From assembly GCF_019186805.1 (NCBI RefSeq), contig NZ_CP066783.1, positions 1 through 64,000 on the forward strand: DNA of 64,000 bases, given 5' to 3'. This DNA is from Comamonas fluminis (GTDB taxonomy: Bacteria > Pseudomonadota > Gammaproteobacteria > Burkholderiales > Burkholderiaceae_C). Below are positions 11,161 through 21,078 of the stretch, piece after piece. A program made the translations under genes and the position numbers. Numbering within the stretch: position 1 is the first letter of the stretch; every line of letters begins with the position of its first letter. The notes beneath the pieces are model-generated. The model was given only the letters and a program-made list of their open reading frames with translations. It did not search any database and was not told where the DNA came from.

Positions 11161-12423
11161 TCAGGGCTGAACCTGGGGCAGATCGCCGCTGGCCAGACGC
11201 ACTTCCCATTCCGCGTCGAGCATGTCCTTGACCAGTTCCAGATGCTCAAGTCGATGCTCGGTGATGGAGCCCAGCGCGTCGATCAGTTCCAGAATCGTGC
11301 CCTTGCCCAGCTTGTAGGCGTCCTGTGCCATCTGGTGCAGCGGTGCAATCTGGGCCAGTCCTTCTTTTTCGTAGTCACGCACTGCGGAACGGCGCAACTG
11401 CAATTGCTGCAGAGAGCGCTGCAGCTCAGACTGCGCAGCCAGCACTGCGGCATCACGGCGAAGCTCGGCCTGATCAGCTTCTACTTTGGCACGGTCAATA
11501 CCGCCCTGGCGGCGATCGAACAAAGGAATCTCGACGTTCACGCCCACCTGATTGAAGCTGCCATCAACACCATTGCGAATGCGCGCAACACCAAACGTGG
11601 GGGTAGGCAAGGCTTCACGCTGCTCCAGCTTGATTTTCTGTCGTGCACGCTCCAGCTCTGCCTGCGCAGCACGCAGCACGGGCAAACGAGTTTGCGCCGT
11701 TTCCCACAGCGGCCCATAAGCAGGCGCATGGCGCAGATCAGAAGCCTGTAGGCTGCCGTCCACCGTCACCTGCCACTGGGGCAATGCAGCAATACTGGCC
11801 ACACGGGATGCGGCATCCTTGAGGGCAGCTTGCGCCTTGCGAACCTGCATGGACATCTGGGCCTGCTGCAAGTTCAGACGTGCACCGTCATAGCGGCTGC
11901 GTGTGCCTGCTTCGATCTGACCTTTGACGATGTATCCAGCCTTGTTCAGCTCATCCTGCGCACCCTGCCAGACCTTGTAGCGCTGCTGTGCCACCAGCAG
12001 CTCGTTGAAGGCGTGGGCTGCATCGCTCATGGTGACTGCCACGGCAACATCGACATTGGCGGCCGCTGCTTTTTCACCCAGCTTGGCGTTTTCCATGCGC
12101 ATGCCGCGCTGACCAAAGATGGGGATAGGCTGATCGACACCCCACTCTTTCTCTCCGCGCTTGCTGGTGTAGTGCACTGCAGGATTGGGAAAGGCCGACG
12201 CGGACTTGCTATCGGCTTTTGCCAGTGCCGTCTGCATGCGGTCGGCAGCTAAAGTGGGCTGGTTTTGCACCACCAGACGCAGGTATTCCTGCAGGGTTAC
12301 CGGGCCAGCGGGGGCCACGGCCACAGAGCTTGTTACGGCCTCGGCTCCAGACGCCAGATCTGCCGCATTCACTGCGCCGCAGCACAGGGCTGCAGCGACT
12401 GCCAGAAAGTGCCATTTATTCAT
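11161..12423 (-). CDS. czcC: CzcC-like outer membrane efflux protein
   Basis: A 420-aa TolC/OMF-family outer membrane channel of a tripartite heavy-metal pump. The start at 12423 gives a clear signal peptide (MNKWHFLAVAAALCCGAVNA); an ATG five codons earlier is also open. The body has the repeated long helices of OMF proteins (ARLNLQQAQMSMQVRKAQAAL and AELERARQKIKLEQREALP-type stretches). Its start overlaps the end of czcA by 8 bases, showing translational coupling. It is the third structural gene in the order czcB-czcA-czcC. Confidence 0.85.
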   Translation of the reverse strand: MNKWHFLAVAAALCCGAVNAADLASGAEAVTSSVAVAPAGPVTLQEYLRLVVQNQPTLAADRMQTALAKADSKSASAFPNPAVHYTSKRGEKEWGVDQPIPIFGQRGMRMENAKLGEKAAAANVDVAVAVTMSDAAHAFNELLVAQQRYKVWQGAQDELNKAGYIVKGQIEAGTRSRYDGARLNLQQAQMSMQVRKAQAALKDAASRVASIAALPQWQVTVDGSLQASDLRHAPAYGPLWETAQTRLPVLRAAQAELERARQKIKLEQREALPTPTFGVARIRNGVDGSFNQVGVNVEIPLFDRRQGGIDRAKVEADQAELRRDAAVLAAQSELQRSLQQLQLRRSAVRDYEKEGLAQIAPLHQMAQDAYKLGKGTILELIDALGSITEHRLEHLELVKDMLDAEWEVRLASGDLPQVQP

Positions 12424-15400
12424 CTTGCGCGCTCTCATCCAACTCTTCGCGGGTCAACATCGTCTTGGGTCCCAGCAAGGCATACAGCACCGGCAACAGC
12501 ACCAGGGCCACCAGCGGCAGCACAACCATGCCACCCACAATGACTGAGGCAAACGGACGCTGTGTTTCACTGCCCACGCCCGTGGACAAGGCCATGGGCA
12601 GCAAGCCCAGCAGCGCCAGCAAAGCCACCAGAATGATGGAGCGCATGCGCTCTGCCGTGCCTTCAATCAGGGCTTGCATGATGGGCATACCCTGACGGCG
12701 CAGTTCCTCGACGGCAGAGATCACCAGCAAGCCAGCCAGCGCCACCTGCCCCAGCAGGGCAATAAAGCCAATCGCAGCGCTGATGGAAAGCTCGATATGC
12801 GCCAGATGCAGCGCTGCAATACCGCCCACCATGGCAAACGGCGCGCACAGCAAGATGATGCCGGCACTGCGGGCCTGGCCCAGCGCGCCAAACAGCAGCG
12901 CATAGACGATGACCAGCGACAGCGGCACCACCACCTTCAGGCGTGCAGCGGCACGCTGCTGGTTTTCCCACTCGCCACCCCATACGGCCTGATAGCCTTC
13001 TGGCAGCTTCACGTTCTGCTTGAAGGTGGCCAGCGTGTCTTTGACGACAGAGCCGATGTCACGCCCTTCCACGTTGAACTTCAGCGCCATATAGCGTGCA
13101 TTGCCTTCACGAAAGATGGAGGAGTTACCCACCTTCATGCTGACCGTGCCCACCGAGTGCAGAGGCACCGATCCACCGTCTGGCAAAGGAATGGCGATAT
13201 TGCGGATGCGCTCCTCGTCCATACGGTCCACATAAGGCAGTCGCACACGCACGGGAACGGGGTATTCGCCTTCCCACAGCGTCGTGGCAACGTTACCGGC
13301 CAGGGCTACCTCCAGCGTCTGCTGTGCGGTCTCCATGGCAATGCCCTGGCGCGCCAGCGCCTGGCGGTCAAACTCCACATGCACCTGAGGTGCGGGGGCA
13401 TCACGGTACAGGTCCAGATCGACCACACCGCTGATGTCTTTCACCAGCCCCTTGGTCTGCTGAAGAATGCTGCGCAGCGTGGGAATATCAGGCCCGAACA
13501 GCTTGAGAACCACCTGACCACGCGCACCGGAGGTGGACTCTTCCACACTGTCACGAATCGGCTGTGCGAAGTTGAATGCCACGCCGGGAATCTCGCCCAG
13601 CGTTGCGCGCATTTCTTCGATCAAGGCGGGCTTGTCCAGCCCCTTGCGCCACTCACCATGAGACTTCAGACGCACCAGCACCTTGGCCAGGTTCAGCGTT
13701 TCGTTATCAGTGCCGGATTCGGGTCGTCCCTGCTCAGTAGTAACAGTGATGACCTCAGGAAACACCTTCAGACGCAGGCGCACTTCGCGCAGCACTTCCT
13801 GGCCTTTTTCAAGCGAGATGGATGCAGGCATCTGCACCAGCACATAGGCATCGCCTTCGTCGAGTTCAGGCAGAAACTCCGTGCCCAGCCACTTGGCAGA
13901 AACACCAGCAACAACCAGCACCCCCACAAAAACCACCAGCACCATGATGCGGCGCTTGGCGGAGCCCAGCACTCCGCTGATCCAGTGCTGATAGCCGTGA
14001 TCTGCACGCTCAAAAATCTTGGGCTCTTCGACCATGACATGCTTGGGCTTGAGGAACAAGGCACACAGCGCAGGAACCAGCCCCATGGCAAAGATCAGCG
14101 CGCCCAGCAAGGCGAAGCTATAGGTCATGGCCAGCGGCCGGAAAATGCGGCCCTCAATGCTCTGCAGCGAGAACACAGGAATCAGTGCGGCAATCACGAT
14201 GGCCATGGCAAACAGCGTGGGCTTGGCCACGGCAACAGCCGAATCCACAATGATGTGACGCATATCGCTGGCCGTCTGCGGCCTTCGCTGGCGCGCATTG
14301 CGAATGATGTTTTCCGCCAGCACCACAGCGCCATCAACCATGATGCCGAAGTCAATGGCACCCATGGAAATCAGGTTGGCAGGCATGCCCAGCCAGTGCA
14401 GACCAATAAAGGCCACCAGCAGCGACAGCGGAATGACTGTGGCCACGATCAAGGAACCACGCAGGCTGCGCAAGAACAGCCACAGCACGGCCACGATCAG
14501 CGTGGCACCAAACAGCAAGTTGTGCTGAACGGTTTTGAGGGTATGGCCCACCAGATCCGAGCGGTCATAGTTGGTAACCATGCGCATGCCTTCAGGCAGG
14601 CCACCGCTGTTGAGTTCTTCAACCTTGGCATGGATGTCATCAAGCACCACAGACGGGTTGGCACCACGCTTGAGCAGCACAATGCCTTGCACCACATCGT
14701 TCTGGTCATCCATGCCCACCGAGCCCTGGCGCGGTGTGTGTGACTGCGACACGCGGGCCACATCACCAATCATGACAGGAGCCTTGCCACGCATGGCCAC
14801 CACCACGTCCTGAATTTCCTGCGGTGTGCGCAGCAAGCCAATGCCGCGAATGATGAAAGACTGCTCCCCACGGCGCATCAGGCCACCGCCCACATTACGG
14901 TTGGACTTGGACAGCGCATCGCTCACGTCATCAAGTGACAGCCCGAGGCTGTAGAGCTTTTCAGGATCCACCTCGATGTGAAATTCCTTGACGAAACCAC
15001 CGATGCTCACCACATCGGCAACGCCTTGCACCTGTTTGAGAACGCGCACTACGCGCCATTCCTGCTCTGTACGCAGCTGGGCCAGCGTGTGCCTGTCACT
15101 TTGCAGACGGTAGTAGAAAATCTTGCCCAGCGGCGTGTAGTCAGGCGCCATCTCGGGCGTTACGCCATTAGGCAGATTGGCCTGAGGAAGGCGCTGTGAA
15201 ACCTCGGCCCGCGCCGTAAAGCTCTTTGCATCGTCATTGAAGACAAGGTTGATCATGGACAGCCCGAAGTAGCTCTCCGAGCGCAGCGATATCAGCCCCG
15301 GCGTGCCGTTGAGTTCGCGCTCCAGCGGCTGGGTGATCTGACGCTCAACCTCCTCAGGAGCCAGACCCGGAGCCTGGGTAATCACGCCGACCTGCACATT

Positions 15401-15529
15401 GGTCACATCGGGATAGGCCTCGATCGCCGTCTGCAGATAGGAATACACGCCATACAAGGCGATGGCCAGAGTGGCGCAGACCGCCACAAGGCGTCTGTGC
15501 ACGACAAATGCGATGAATGAACGCAGCAT
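12416..15529 (-). CDS. czcA: CzcA-like RND heavy-metal efflux transporter
   Basis: A 1037-aa inner-membrane RND pump, the usual length for the heavy-metal (HME) branch. The proton-relay motif of transmembrane helix 4 is intact: D393 and D399 in AIDFGIMVDGAVV and E406 in LAEN. This DFG...DGA...EN form is that of Co/Zn/Cd/Ni pumps (CzcA, CnrA, NccA) rather than Cu/Ag CusA. The N-terminal helix, two large periplasmic loops and C-terminal helices follow the RND pattern. It lies 20 bases after czcB. The exact metal cannot be read from sequence; Zn, Cd or Co is most likely. Confidence 0.9.
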   Translation of the reverse strand: MLRSFIAFVVHRRLVAVCATLAIALYGVYSYLQTAIEAYPDVTNVQVGVITQAPGLAPEEVERQITQPLERELNGTPGLISLRSESYFGLSMINLVFNDDAKSFTARAEVSQRLPQANLPNGVTPEMAPDYTPLGKIFYYRLQSDRHTLAQLRTEQEWRVVRVLKQVQGVADVVSIGGFVKEFHIEVDPEKLYSLGLSLDDVSDALSKSNRNVGGGLMRRGEQSFIIRGIGLLRTPQEIQDVVVAMRGKAPVMIGDVARVSQSHTPRQGSVGMDDQNDVVQGIVLLKRGANPSVVLDDIHAKVEELNSGGLPEGMRMVTNYDRSDLVGHTLKTVQHNLLFGATLIVAVLWLFLRSLRGSLIVATVIPLSLLVAFIGLHWLGMPANLISMGAIDFGIMVDGAVVLAENIIRNARQRRPQTASDMRHIIVDSAVAVAKPTLFAMAIVIAALIPVFSLQSIEGRIFRPLAMTYSFALLGALIFAMGLVPALCALFLKPKHVMVEEPKIFERADHGYQHWISGVLGSAKRRIMVLVVFVGVLVVAGVSAKWLGTEFLPELDEGDAYVLVQMPASISLEKGQEVLREVRLRLKVFPEVITVTTEQGRPESGTDNETLNLAKVLVRLKSHGEWRKGLDKPALIEEMRATLGEIPGVAFNFAQPIRDSVEESTSGARGQVVLKLFGPDIPTLRSILQQTKGLVKDISGVVDLDLYRDAPAPQVHVEFDRQALARQGIAMETAQQTLEVALAGNVATTLWEGEYPVPVRVRLPYVDRMDEERIRNIAIPLPDGGSVPLHSVGTVSMKVGNSSIFREGNARYMALKFNVEGRDIGSVVKDTLATFKQNVKLPEGYQAVWGGEWENQQRAAARLKVVVPLSLVIVYALLFGALGQARSAGIILLCAPFAMVGGIAALHLAHIELSISAAIGFIALLGQVALAGLLVISAVEELRRQGMPIMQALIEGTAERMRSIILVALLALLGLLPMALSTGVGSETQRPFASVIVGGMVVLPLVALVLLPVLYALLGPKTMLTREELDESAQDE

Positions 15530-15549
15530 GTTTGAAATTCCCGCTGCGA

Positions 15550-16713
15550 CTACAGCAACTGGCTGGCCGCGCCATCCAGCAGCAGACCACCACGCACCAC
15601 AATCTTTTCGCCCACCTTGAGGCCATCAATCACTGGCACCATGCCGCGCGTTGGGCGGCCCAGCGTCACCGTTCTGGCTTCAAACTGCTGATTCTCATGC
15701 TGGACATAGACCACGCTGCGGCTTTCATCCTTGATCAGCACGGCAGTCACAGGTATCAATATTTGCTGCTGGCTGGACAACTGCACGCCGACCTTGGCCT
15801 GCATGCCAGGCCGCAGTTCAGGGTTCTGCTCACTCAGCTCCACCACCACAGAGGCGCGGCGCGATTCCTTGTCCAGAGTTGCCCCCAAGTAACGCACCTT
15901 GCCCGTGAGCGGCTTTGACAGCTGCGGCACATTGACCTGAACAGAGCTGCCCAGACGGATACCCGGCAGATCAGATTCAAAGACCTCAGCCACCACATTC
16001 ATGGCCTGTGGATCGCCGATCATGAACAAGGCCGACGATGGTTCCACCGAATCCCCCACCACAGCCTTGCGCTCAGCCACGATGCCCGCGCGCGGTGCGC
16101 GCAGCTCAATGCGGTCACCTCCGCCCGAGCCCAGCAAGGCGGCCGTGCCCTGTGCACGGGAAAGCTCCTGCGATGTTTCGCGCAGCTTTGCCTGTGCGGC
16201 GCGCAGATCAACCTCAACGCCAACGCCCTTGTCCACCATGTTCTGCTGACGCTGCGCCTCCACGACGGCCACGTCATGGGCCGTCTTGGCGGCCGCCACT
16301 TCATAACGGGTGCGCAGAGCATCGGGGCTGACCAGGGTTGCAAGCACATCGCCAGCCTTGACCATATCGCCCACGTGCGCAGTCACGGATTGAACGCGTG
16401 CAGCAACCGGCACGGTGACCGATGCCACACGGTCCTCGACAAAAGCGACATGTGCAGGAGCCCAGGCTACTTGCAGACCCTGAGGATCTGCCACCGGAGC
16501 AATCTCCAGCATCTTCACCGACTCTGGCTTGACCTGAATAAAGCCCTTGGGCAGCTTCGCAGCCTGCTTCTGGGGTTCAGAAGTGGCATTGGAAGCATCA
16601 CACGCAGACAGCAAAACTGCAGCCCCCACCGCCAGCGCCATGGCCGACAACCTGGCGGTATTCCACAGCGGCTGGCTTTGTGCTCCCTGCCGCACGATCA
16701 GGCTCTTGTTCAT
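15550..16713 (-). CDS. czcB: CzcB-like periplasmic adaptor (membrane fusion protein)
   Basis: A 387-aa membrane fusion protein linking CzcA to the outer membrane channel. The N-terminus ends in a lipobox with C38 (VLLSACDAS), so it is probably lipid-anchored. It contains the lipoyl-like half-motifs (VTAHVGDMVKAGDVLATLVSPDA and RIELRAPRAGIVAERKAVVGDSV, given here as family signatures), a coiled-coil hairpin between them and beta-barrel domains after. No His-rich N-terminal metal-binding segment is seen, unlike C. metallidurans CzcB. First gene of the operon, reading away from the AT-rich block at 16.7-17.7 kb. Confidence 0.88.
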   Translation of the reverse strand: MNKSLIVRQGAQSQPLWNTARLSAMALAVGAAVLLSACDASNATSEPQKQAAKLPKGFIQVKPESVKMLEIAPVADPQGLQVAWAPAHVAFVEDRVASVTVPVAARVQSVTAHVGDMVKAGDVLATLVSPDALRTRYEVAAAKTAHDVAVVEAQRQQNMVDKGVGVEVDLRAAQAKLRETSQELSRAQGTAALLGSGGGDRIELRAPRAGIVAERKAVVGDSVEPSSALFMIGDPQAMNVVAEVFESDLPGIRLGSSVQVNVPQLSKPLTGKVRYLGATLDKESRRASVVVELSEQNPELRPGMQAKVGVQLSSQQQILIPVTAVLIKDESRSVVYVQHENQQFEARTVTLGRPTRGMVPVIDGLKVGEKIVVRGGLLLDGAASQLL

Positions 16714-17714
16714 TCTTCACCCTCTTGTTCCGTAACCCGAAGAAGGGGAGCAAGACGACGGCAGCCCCACCTCCAGTGATGGGCACATGCTAGGAATGAG
16801 CCAGGCCAGTGTGGGTGACGCCGGCATTACGGTTTGGTAAGGGCAGCCCAAGAACCCGCTTGCGCGAATCAACGCCAGATTTGCGCTGTCTCTCGCATCA
16901 AAAACCCAAGAGACTGCACACTTTTTAAGCAGTTAAAGATTTTCGGCAATTTTTGCTCAAAAAACAGGCAAATCTTGCGTATCGTTTCATACATGAGTAC
17001 AAAAAGTATCTCCATTTCAGAGATCTACAGCGGCTCCTGGAGATCACAAGATTTCGCATGAAATTCAATTCATTCCATTTCATATCATGTGAAGTTAGCT
17101 ATTAAAAAAATAGCAATCAAAGAATCCACAGTGTGGACAAATTTCGTCAAAAAGTACAAAGCAAGCAAAAAAGGCAGACTTTTTGCCTGGCATGACAGCT
17201 AGCAAGCGGCATCAGGAAAACTCATGCTTGAGAAGCCCTTCACAGAGACAAAGCCATCTCTGTGGATAAATTCAAGGATTCAGAGCAGCACAAGAGGTAC
17301 TCTATAAGGAATAACGTTACCCACAGCGCTTGAAAACTCATCACCTCAAGCCTTTTCTTCAAAATTCACTGATCTAGAAAATTCTTTTTATTCATATTTA
17401 TTTAACAAACATATCAACAGGCATTGATACAAACTTATCTCCAACATACACACAGCATGAATCACAGCTACTTCTGTGGATAAGTTTCTTGAAAACTACG
17501 ATTTCAGTCATCCACAATTACAATGAACAACACCCATACAAGAGGTGGAAAAGTTCTCATGAATGCATACACAAACTGATGCTGTAGAACATACGATTTC
17601 CATAATTTGTAGCCTGTATTGCGTAAGAAATATCATCTTATTTAATACATATCTCTGTATGAATATTTATAAAACGCCAAAGCACAGCGTCTTTGCGTCT
17701 CGAAAAACGCTGAA
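16714..17714. other. AT-rich non-coding block with DnaA boxes, left of dinG
   Basis: A 1-kb gene-free stretch, AT-rich from about 16900 on. Perfect DnaA boxes (TGTGGATAA) occur at 17261-17269 and 17475-17483. One-mismatch boxes lie at 17132-17140 (TGTGGACAA), 17317-17325 (TTACCCACA) and 17508-17516 (TCATCCACA), and a two-mismatch box at 17122-17130. About the first 100 bases must hold the promoter of the minus-strand czc operon, and the right end the dinG promoter. No protein-coding frame here has a credible composition or ribosome site. Read as an arm of a possible bipartite origin, or as DnaA-regulated promoter DNA. Confidence 0.6.
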
Positions 17715-19880
17715 ATGCATGAAAAAAAGTGGGCTGAAGAGGCCTTGAATTCCTTTGATTCCGTGGTCGGGGCCATGTCTGGATTTCGCAGCCGTGATGG
17801 ACAGCGAAAAATGGCGGCCCAGGTCGCAAAAACGCTGAGCGAAGCCCAGCTCGGAAAATGCGATGAAGACGATCCAGATCCGCGCAAGGCCATCGCCGTA
17901 ATCCAGGCCGGAACCGGGGTTGGAAAATCGCTGGCCTATAGCATCCCGGCCATCCGCATGGCGCTGTCGCGTGGCACCCGCGTGCTGATTTCCACCGCCA
18001 CCGTGGCTTTGCAGGAACAGCTGGTAAACAAGGATTTGCCTGCCCTGGCCCAGAAGCTGGACCAGCCGTTCAAGTTCGCGCTGGCCAAGGGGCGTGGCCG
18101 ATTTGTCTGCAAACTCAAGCTGGAACGCCTGGCAAGCACTGGTGAAGTGCAGGATGAGGCGGAAGATGACCTGTTTGGCGAAGAGCAGGCACAGGCTCGT
18201 GCCAGCCGTCCTCAGCATGAGCTGCAGGCGCGCATGCAGTTCTACAAATCCATGGCTGATGCCCTGGCAACCGAAGCCTGGAATGGAGATCGAGACTCAC
18301 TGGAAACGCCGCCGGAAGCCGAGGCCTGGAGCCCTGTGGCAGCCGAGTCGTCTTCCTGCACAGGCAAGCATTGCCCCGCCTTCAGCAACTGTGTCTATTA
18401 CGAGCGCCGCAAGGACCTGGTAGCCGCGCAAGTCATTGTTGCCAATCATGATTTGCTGCTTTCCTCGCTGGGCTCCAAGCTGCTGCCAGAGCTGGATAAC
18501 TGCCTGCTGGTGCTTGATGAGGCTCACCATCTGCCCTCCACCGCACTGGATCAGTTCGCGGGCGAGATGGACCTGAGCCGTCTGACCTGGATCGACAAAC
18601 TGGCCAGCCGCGCCCTGCGCGTGAATCAGGTCACAGAAGTCGAAGAGCTGGCCGATGTGCCCAAACATGCCAGCCAGCTGCGCCAGCAGATGCAGGAGCT
18701 GGCCAGACTGGTCATGGAGCACTATGGAGAGGCCCTTAAATCGCAAAAAGACAGCTATGGGCCTGCCAGGGTGCGGGCAGCCCGTGGCGAGCTGCCAGAG
18801 GCGCTTTTAGAGCCTCTGAGCCAGGTTGCACACCATGCCGATGGCTTTCTGGATGCACTGCGCGCAGTCTCCAAAGCTTTGCGCGCTGAAATCAAGGACA
18901 AGCCAGAGGAAGCCGGTCGTCTTTCCACCATCTATGCGCAGGTGGGCGCACTGGCACCGCGTCTCGAAGCCATCTTCAACACCACCCAGCTGCTGCTGCA
19001 AAGCAGTCATGAGGATGGCGAGACCCGCACCATCCCCCATGCCAAATGGTTCACGCTGGAGATGGACGGAGATTTCATCGTCGTCAAAGCCCACGCCAGC
19101 CCCATACAGCCAGGCTCCACGCTGCGCCAGCACCTTTGGTCGCAGGTGCGCGGTGCCGTGCTGACATCGGCCACGCTGACCAGTTGTGGGCATTTCGACT
19201 TCTTTCTGCGTGAGTCCGGTCTGGCAGGTGATGCCAGCGTCACCACGCTGGAAGTGCCAAGCCCCTTTGACTATGCCCGCCAGGGCACGCTGGTCGCCCG
19301 GGAAACGGCCGCAGACCCGCGTGAAGCGGCACGCTTTACCGAAGAGATGGTCGAGGCACTGCTCAACGATCTGAGCCGTATTCAGGCCGGTGCGCTAGTG
19401 CTTTTCACCTCACGCGAGCAAATGCGCCAGGCGGTGGATGCTTTGTCCACCAGCATGCGCAATCAGGTACTGGTGCAGACCGCCCTGCCCCGCCAGACTT
19501 TGCTGGCACGCCACCGCGAAGCCGTGGAAATGGGTGAGCCTTCCATCATCTTTGGCATGCAGTCTTTTGGCGAAGGCCTGGATCTGCCTGGTGCCTTGTG
19601 CGAGTCGCTGTTCATCACCAAACTGCCTTTTGCCCCACCCGATGACCCTGTGGGTGAAGCCCGTGCGGAATGGCTGCGCAGCAGTGGCCGCAATCCCTTC
19701 AACGAACTGGTTGTGCCTGCAACCGCCATTCGCCTGGCTCAGTGGGTGGGCCGTGCTATTCGCACCGAAGAAGATCAGGCCCATGTCTACTGCTACGACA
19801 AGCGGCTGACTGGCACCAGCTATGGCCAGCAACTGATCAAGGGACTGCCCCCCTTCACATTGCAGCGCAGAGCCGTCTGA
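17715..19880 (+). CDS. dinG: DinG-like ATP-dependent DNA helicase
   Basis: A 721-aa superfamily 2 helicase of the XPD/DinG type, unwinding 5'-3' and acting on stalled forks, R-loops or damage. Walker A is at residues 65-72 (AGTGVGKS) and the DEAH box at 268-271 (LVLDEAHHLP). The iron-sulfur cluster cysteines are present: C132 (RFVCKLK), C215, C220 and C226 (SCTGKHCPAFSNC). The C-terminal motor has GMQSFGEGLDLPG and LAQWVGRAIRTEED. The start is the ATG at 17715; there is no strong ribosome site. It is flanked on both sides by AT-rich DnaA-box DNA, an unusual setting that may mean a role near the origin or merely an origin that settled around it. Confidence 0.9.
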   Translation: MHEKKWAEEALNSFDSVVGAMSGFRSRDGQRKMAAQVAKTLSEAQLGKCDEDDPDPRKAIAVIQAGTGVGKSLAYSIPAIRMALSRGTRVLISTATVALQEQLVNKDLPALAQKLDQPFKFALAKGRGRFVCKLKLERLASTGEVQDEAEDDLFGEEQAQARASRPQHELQARMQFYKSMADALATEAWNGDRDSLETPPEAEAWSPVAAESSSCTGKHCPAFSNCVYYERRKDLVAAQVIVANHDLLLSSLGSKLLPELDNCLLVLDEAHHLPSTALDQFAGEMDLSRLTWIDKLASRALRVNQVTEVEELADVPKHASQLRQQMQELARLVMEHYGEALKSQKDSYGPARVRAARGELPEALLEPLSQVAHHADGFLDALRAVSKALRAEIKDKPEEAGRLSTIYAQVGALAPRLEAIFNTTQLLLQSSHEDGETRTIPHAKWFTLEMDGDFIVVKAHASPIQPGSTLRQHLWSQVRGAVLTSATLTSCGHFDFFLRESGLAGDASVTTLEVPSPFDYARQGTLVARETAADPREAARFTEEMVEALLNDLSRIQAGALVLFTSREQMRQAVDALSTSMRNQVLVQTALPRQTLLARHREAVEMGEPSIIFGMQSFGEGLDLPGALCESLFITKLPFAPPDDPVGEARAEWLRSSGRNPFNELVVPATAIRLAQWVGRAIRTEEDQAHVYCYDKRLTGTSYGQQLIKGLPPFTLQRRAV

Positions 19881-20611
19881 AAGGGCTCCTGAGGGCTCTC
19901 AACGGGTCTGCCTGCCCTACCCTGCAACCCGTTCTTCCACGCGATTTCTGATCGCTTCCAGGCCTTGTGATGACCCTTGCGGGTTGCACAAGACTTTTGT
20001 AATTTTTCTAACAACTGCGCCACTCATCAACGCGGCCACAGGTCACTGGCAAACAGGTCTGTGATCTCTGTTTTGCCATCAGCGCTCAACGCTCATCTGC
20101 TGTGGATGGAACTTCAGCGGAAACCAGCAGAGACATCGCAAGCTTCCGTGCAGCCTGAACACGGCCTCACTGCAGCCAACTCACAGCAGGCCATTCCATC
20201 TCTGGATACCTTTCGCTTTTCCAGGTGCTATTGCATCCCCAACAGAAAAAGCTATTAAAAACAATCGCTTGTGATCGTTGAATTTTTTTGAACGAACGCA
20301 TAAAGACCGTCATCAAACGGCACGCATGCGATGGCTGTCACGATTACCCCCAGCTGTTCATAACATTCTGTTGATAACTAATGCTCTGAGCGCCCTGGGA
20401 ATCCTTCTTATCTCCAAGTCGATCTGTCGAGGGAGCGCATCTTACGCCAAATTTTCAGAGTGGCGCGCTTCAATTTCGATAAAGCCTTTTTTTGCCACAC
20501 ATCCCTTGTCTACAGAGGGATTGAAGGCCTGCGAAGCGTTCGAACAGCGCCCTGTTTTGCTGTGCTGAACGAACTTGCCTTTAGTTGTTCTTTAGTAGTT
20601 TTATAAAAATA

Positions 20612-20649
20612 TAGTCGTAGTAGTAAGACTCGCACATTTCTGTGGATAA
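20612..20649 (+). other. DnaA-trio-like unwinding module 1
   Basis: TAGTCGTAGTAGTAAGA at 20612-20628 is a run of TAG/TAA-type triplets. It is followed by a GC-rich spacer (CTCGCAC, about 20629-20635) and then a perfect DnaA box TGTGGATAA at 20641-20649. The order trio, GC-rich spacer, DnaA box matches the basal unwinding element described for bacterial origins (Bacillus subtilis and others). Function is inferred. Confidence 0.5.
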
Positions 20650-21040
20650 CTAGAAAAATCAAAGACAAATCAATCAGTTCCCTCAAGAAAAAGCATGGAG
20701 ACAAGTAGCTGTTGCTGCTGTCCTTCAAAGATGAACAACTTCGCTCATTCTTCAATTTCTGTGGAAAACGATGAAATTCATACATGGTTATCCACAATTT
20801 CACTATCTCTAAAAAAATCTATGAAATATCCTTTAGTTCCAATGTTTTAAAGAGGTTGTAGCTATTATTTTTATAGTGAATAAGTGAAGGAACGACCTTC
20901 TCATCACATGCTCTGAGGTGCATGTGGCTTTTCAAAGAGTGTTCGACATGAATTTGTCGGACATTTTTTTTGTTCAATGCATCCGTGTATGCTGTGCAAA
21001 CTTTCACTGAAGTTGTTATTCCTACTCTTACTTTTTTAAA

Positions 21041-21078
21041 TAGTAATAGTAGTAAGTACCCTGCTTAATTGTTGATAA
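21041..21078 (+). other. DnaA-trio-like unwinding module 2
   Basis: TAGTAATAGTAGTAAGTA at 21041-21058 is six consecutive or near-consecutive TAG/TAA-type triplets. It is followed by CCCTGC and then a one-mismatch DnaA box TGTTGATAA at 21070-21078, and flanked by very AT-rich DNA (TTTTTTAAA before, TATAAAAATCAATAAAAATC after). Same layout as module 1 about 430 bases upstream. Confidence 0.5.

Noticed and set aside
12674..14743. 689-codon + strand frame opposite czcA
   Set aside because: Antisense of a strongly supported RND pump; His/Gln-rich low-information product typical of mirror frames in GC-rich genes.
20278..21007. Small open frames in the AT-rich block right of dinG
   Set aside because: No ribosome sites, no family resemblance, composition of intergenic DNA; the DnaA boxes give a better explanation.
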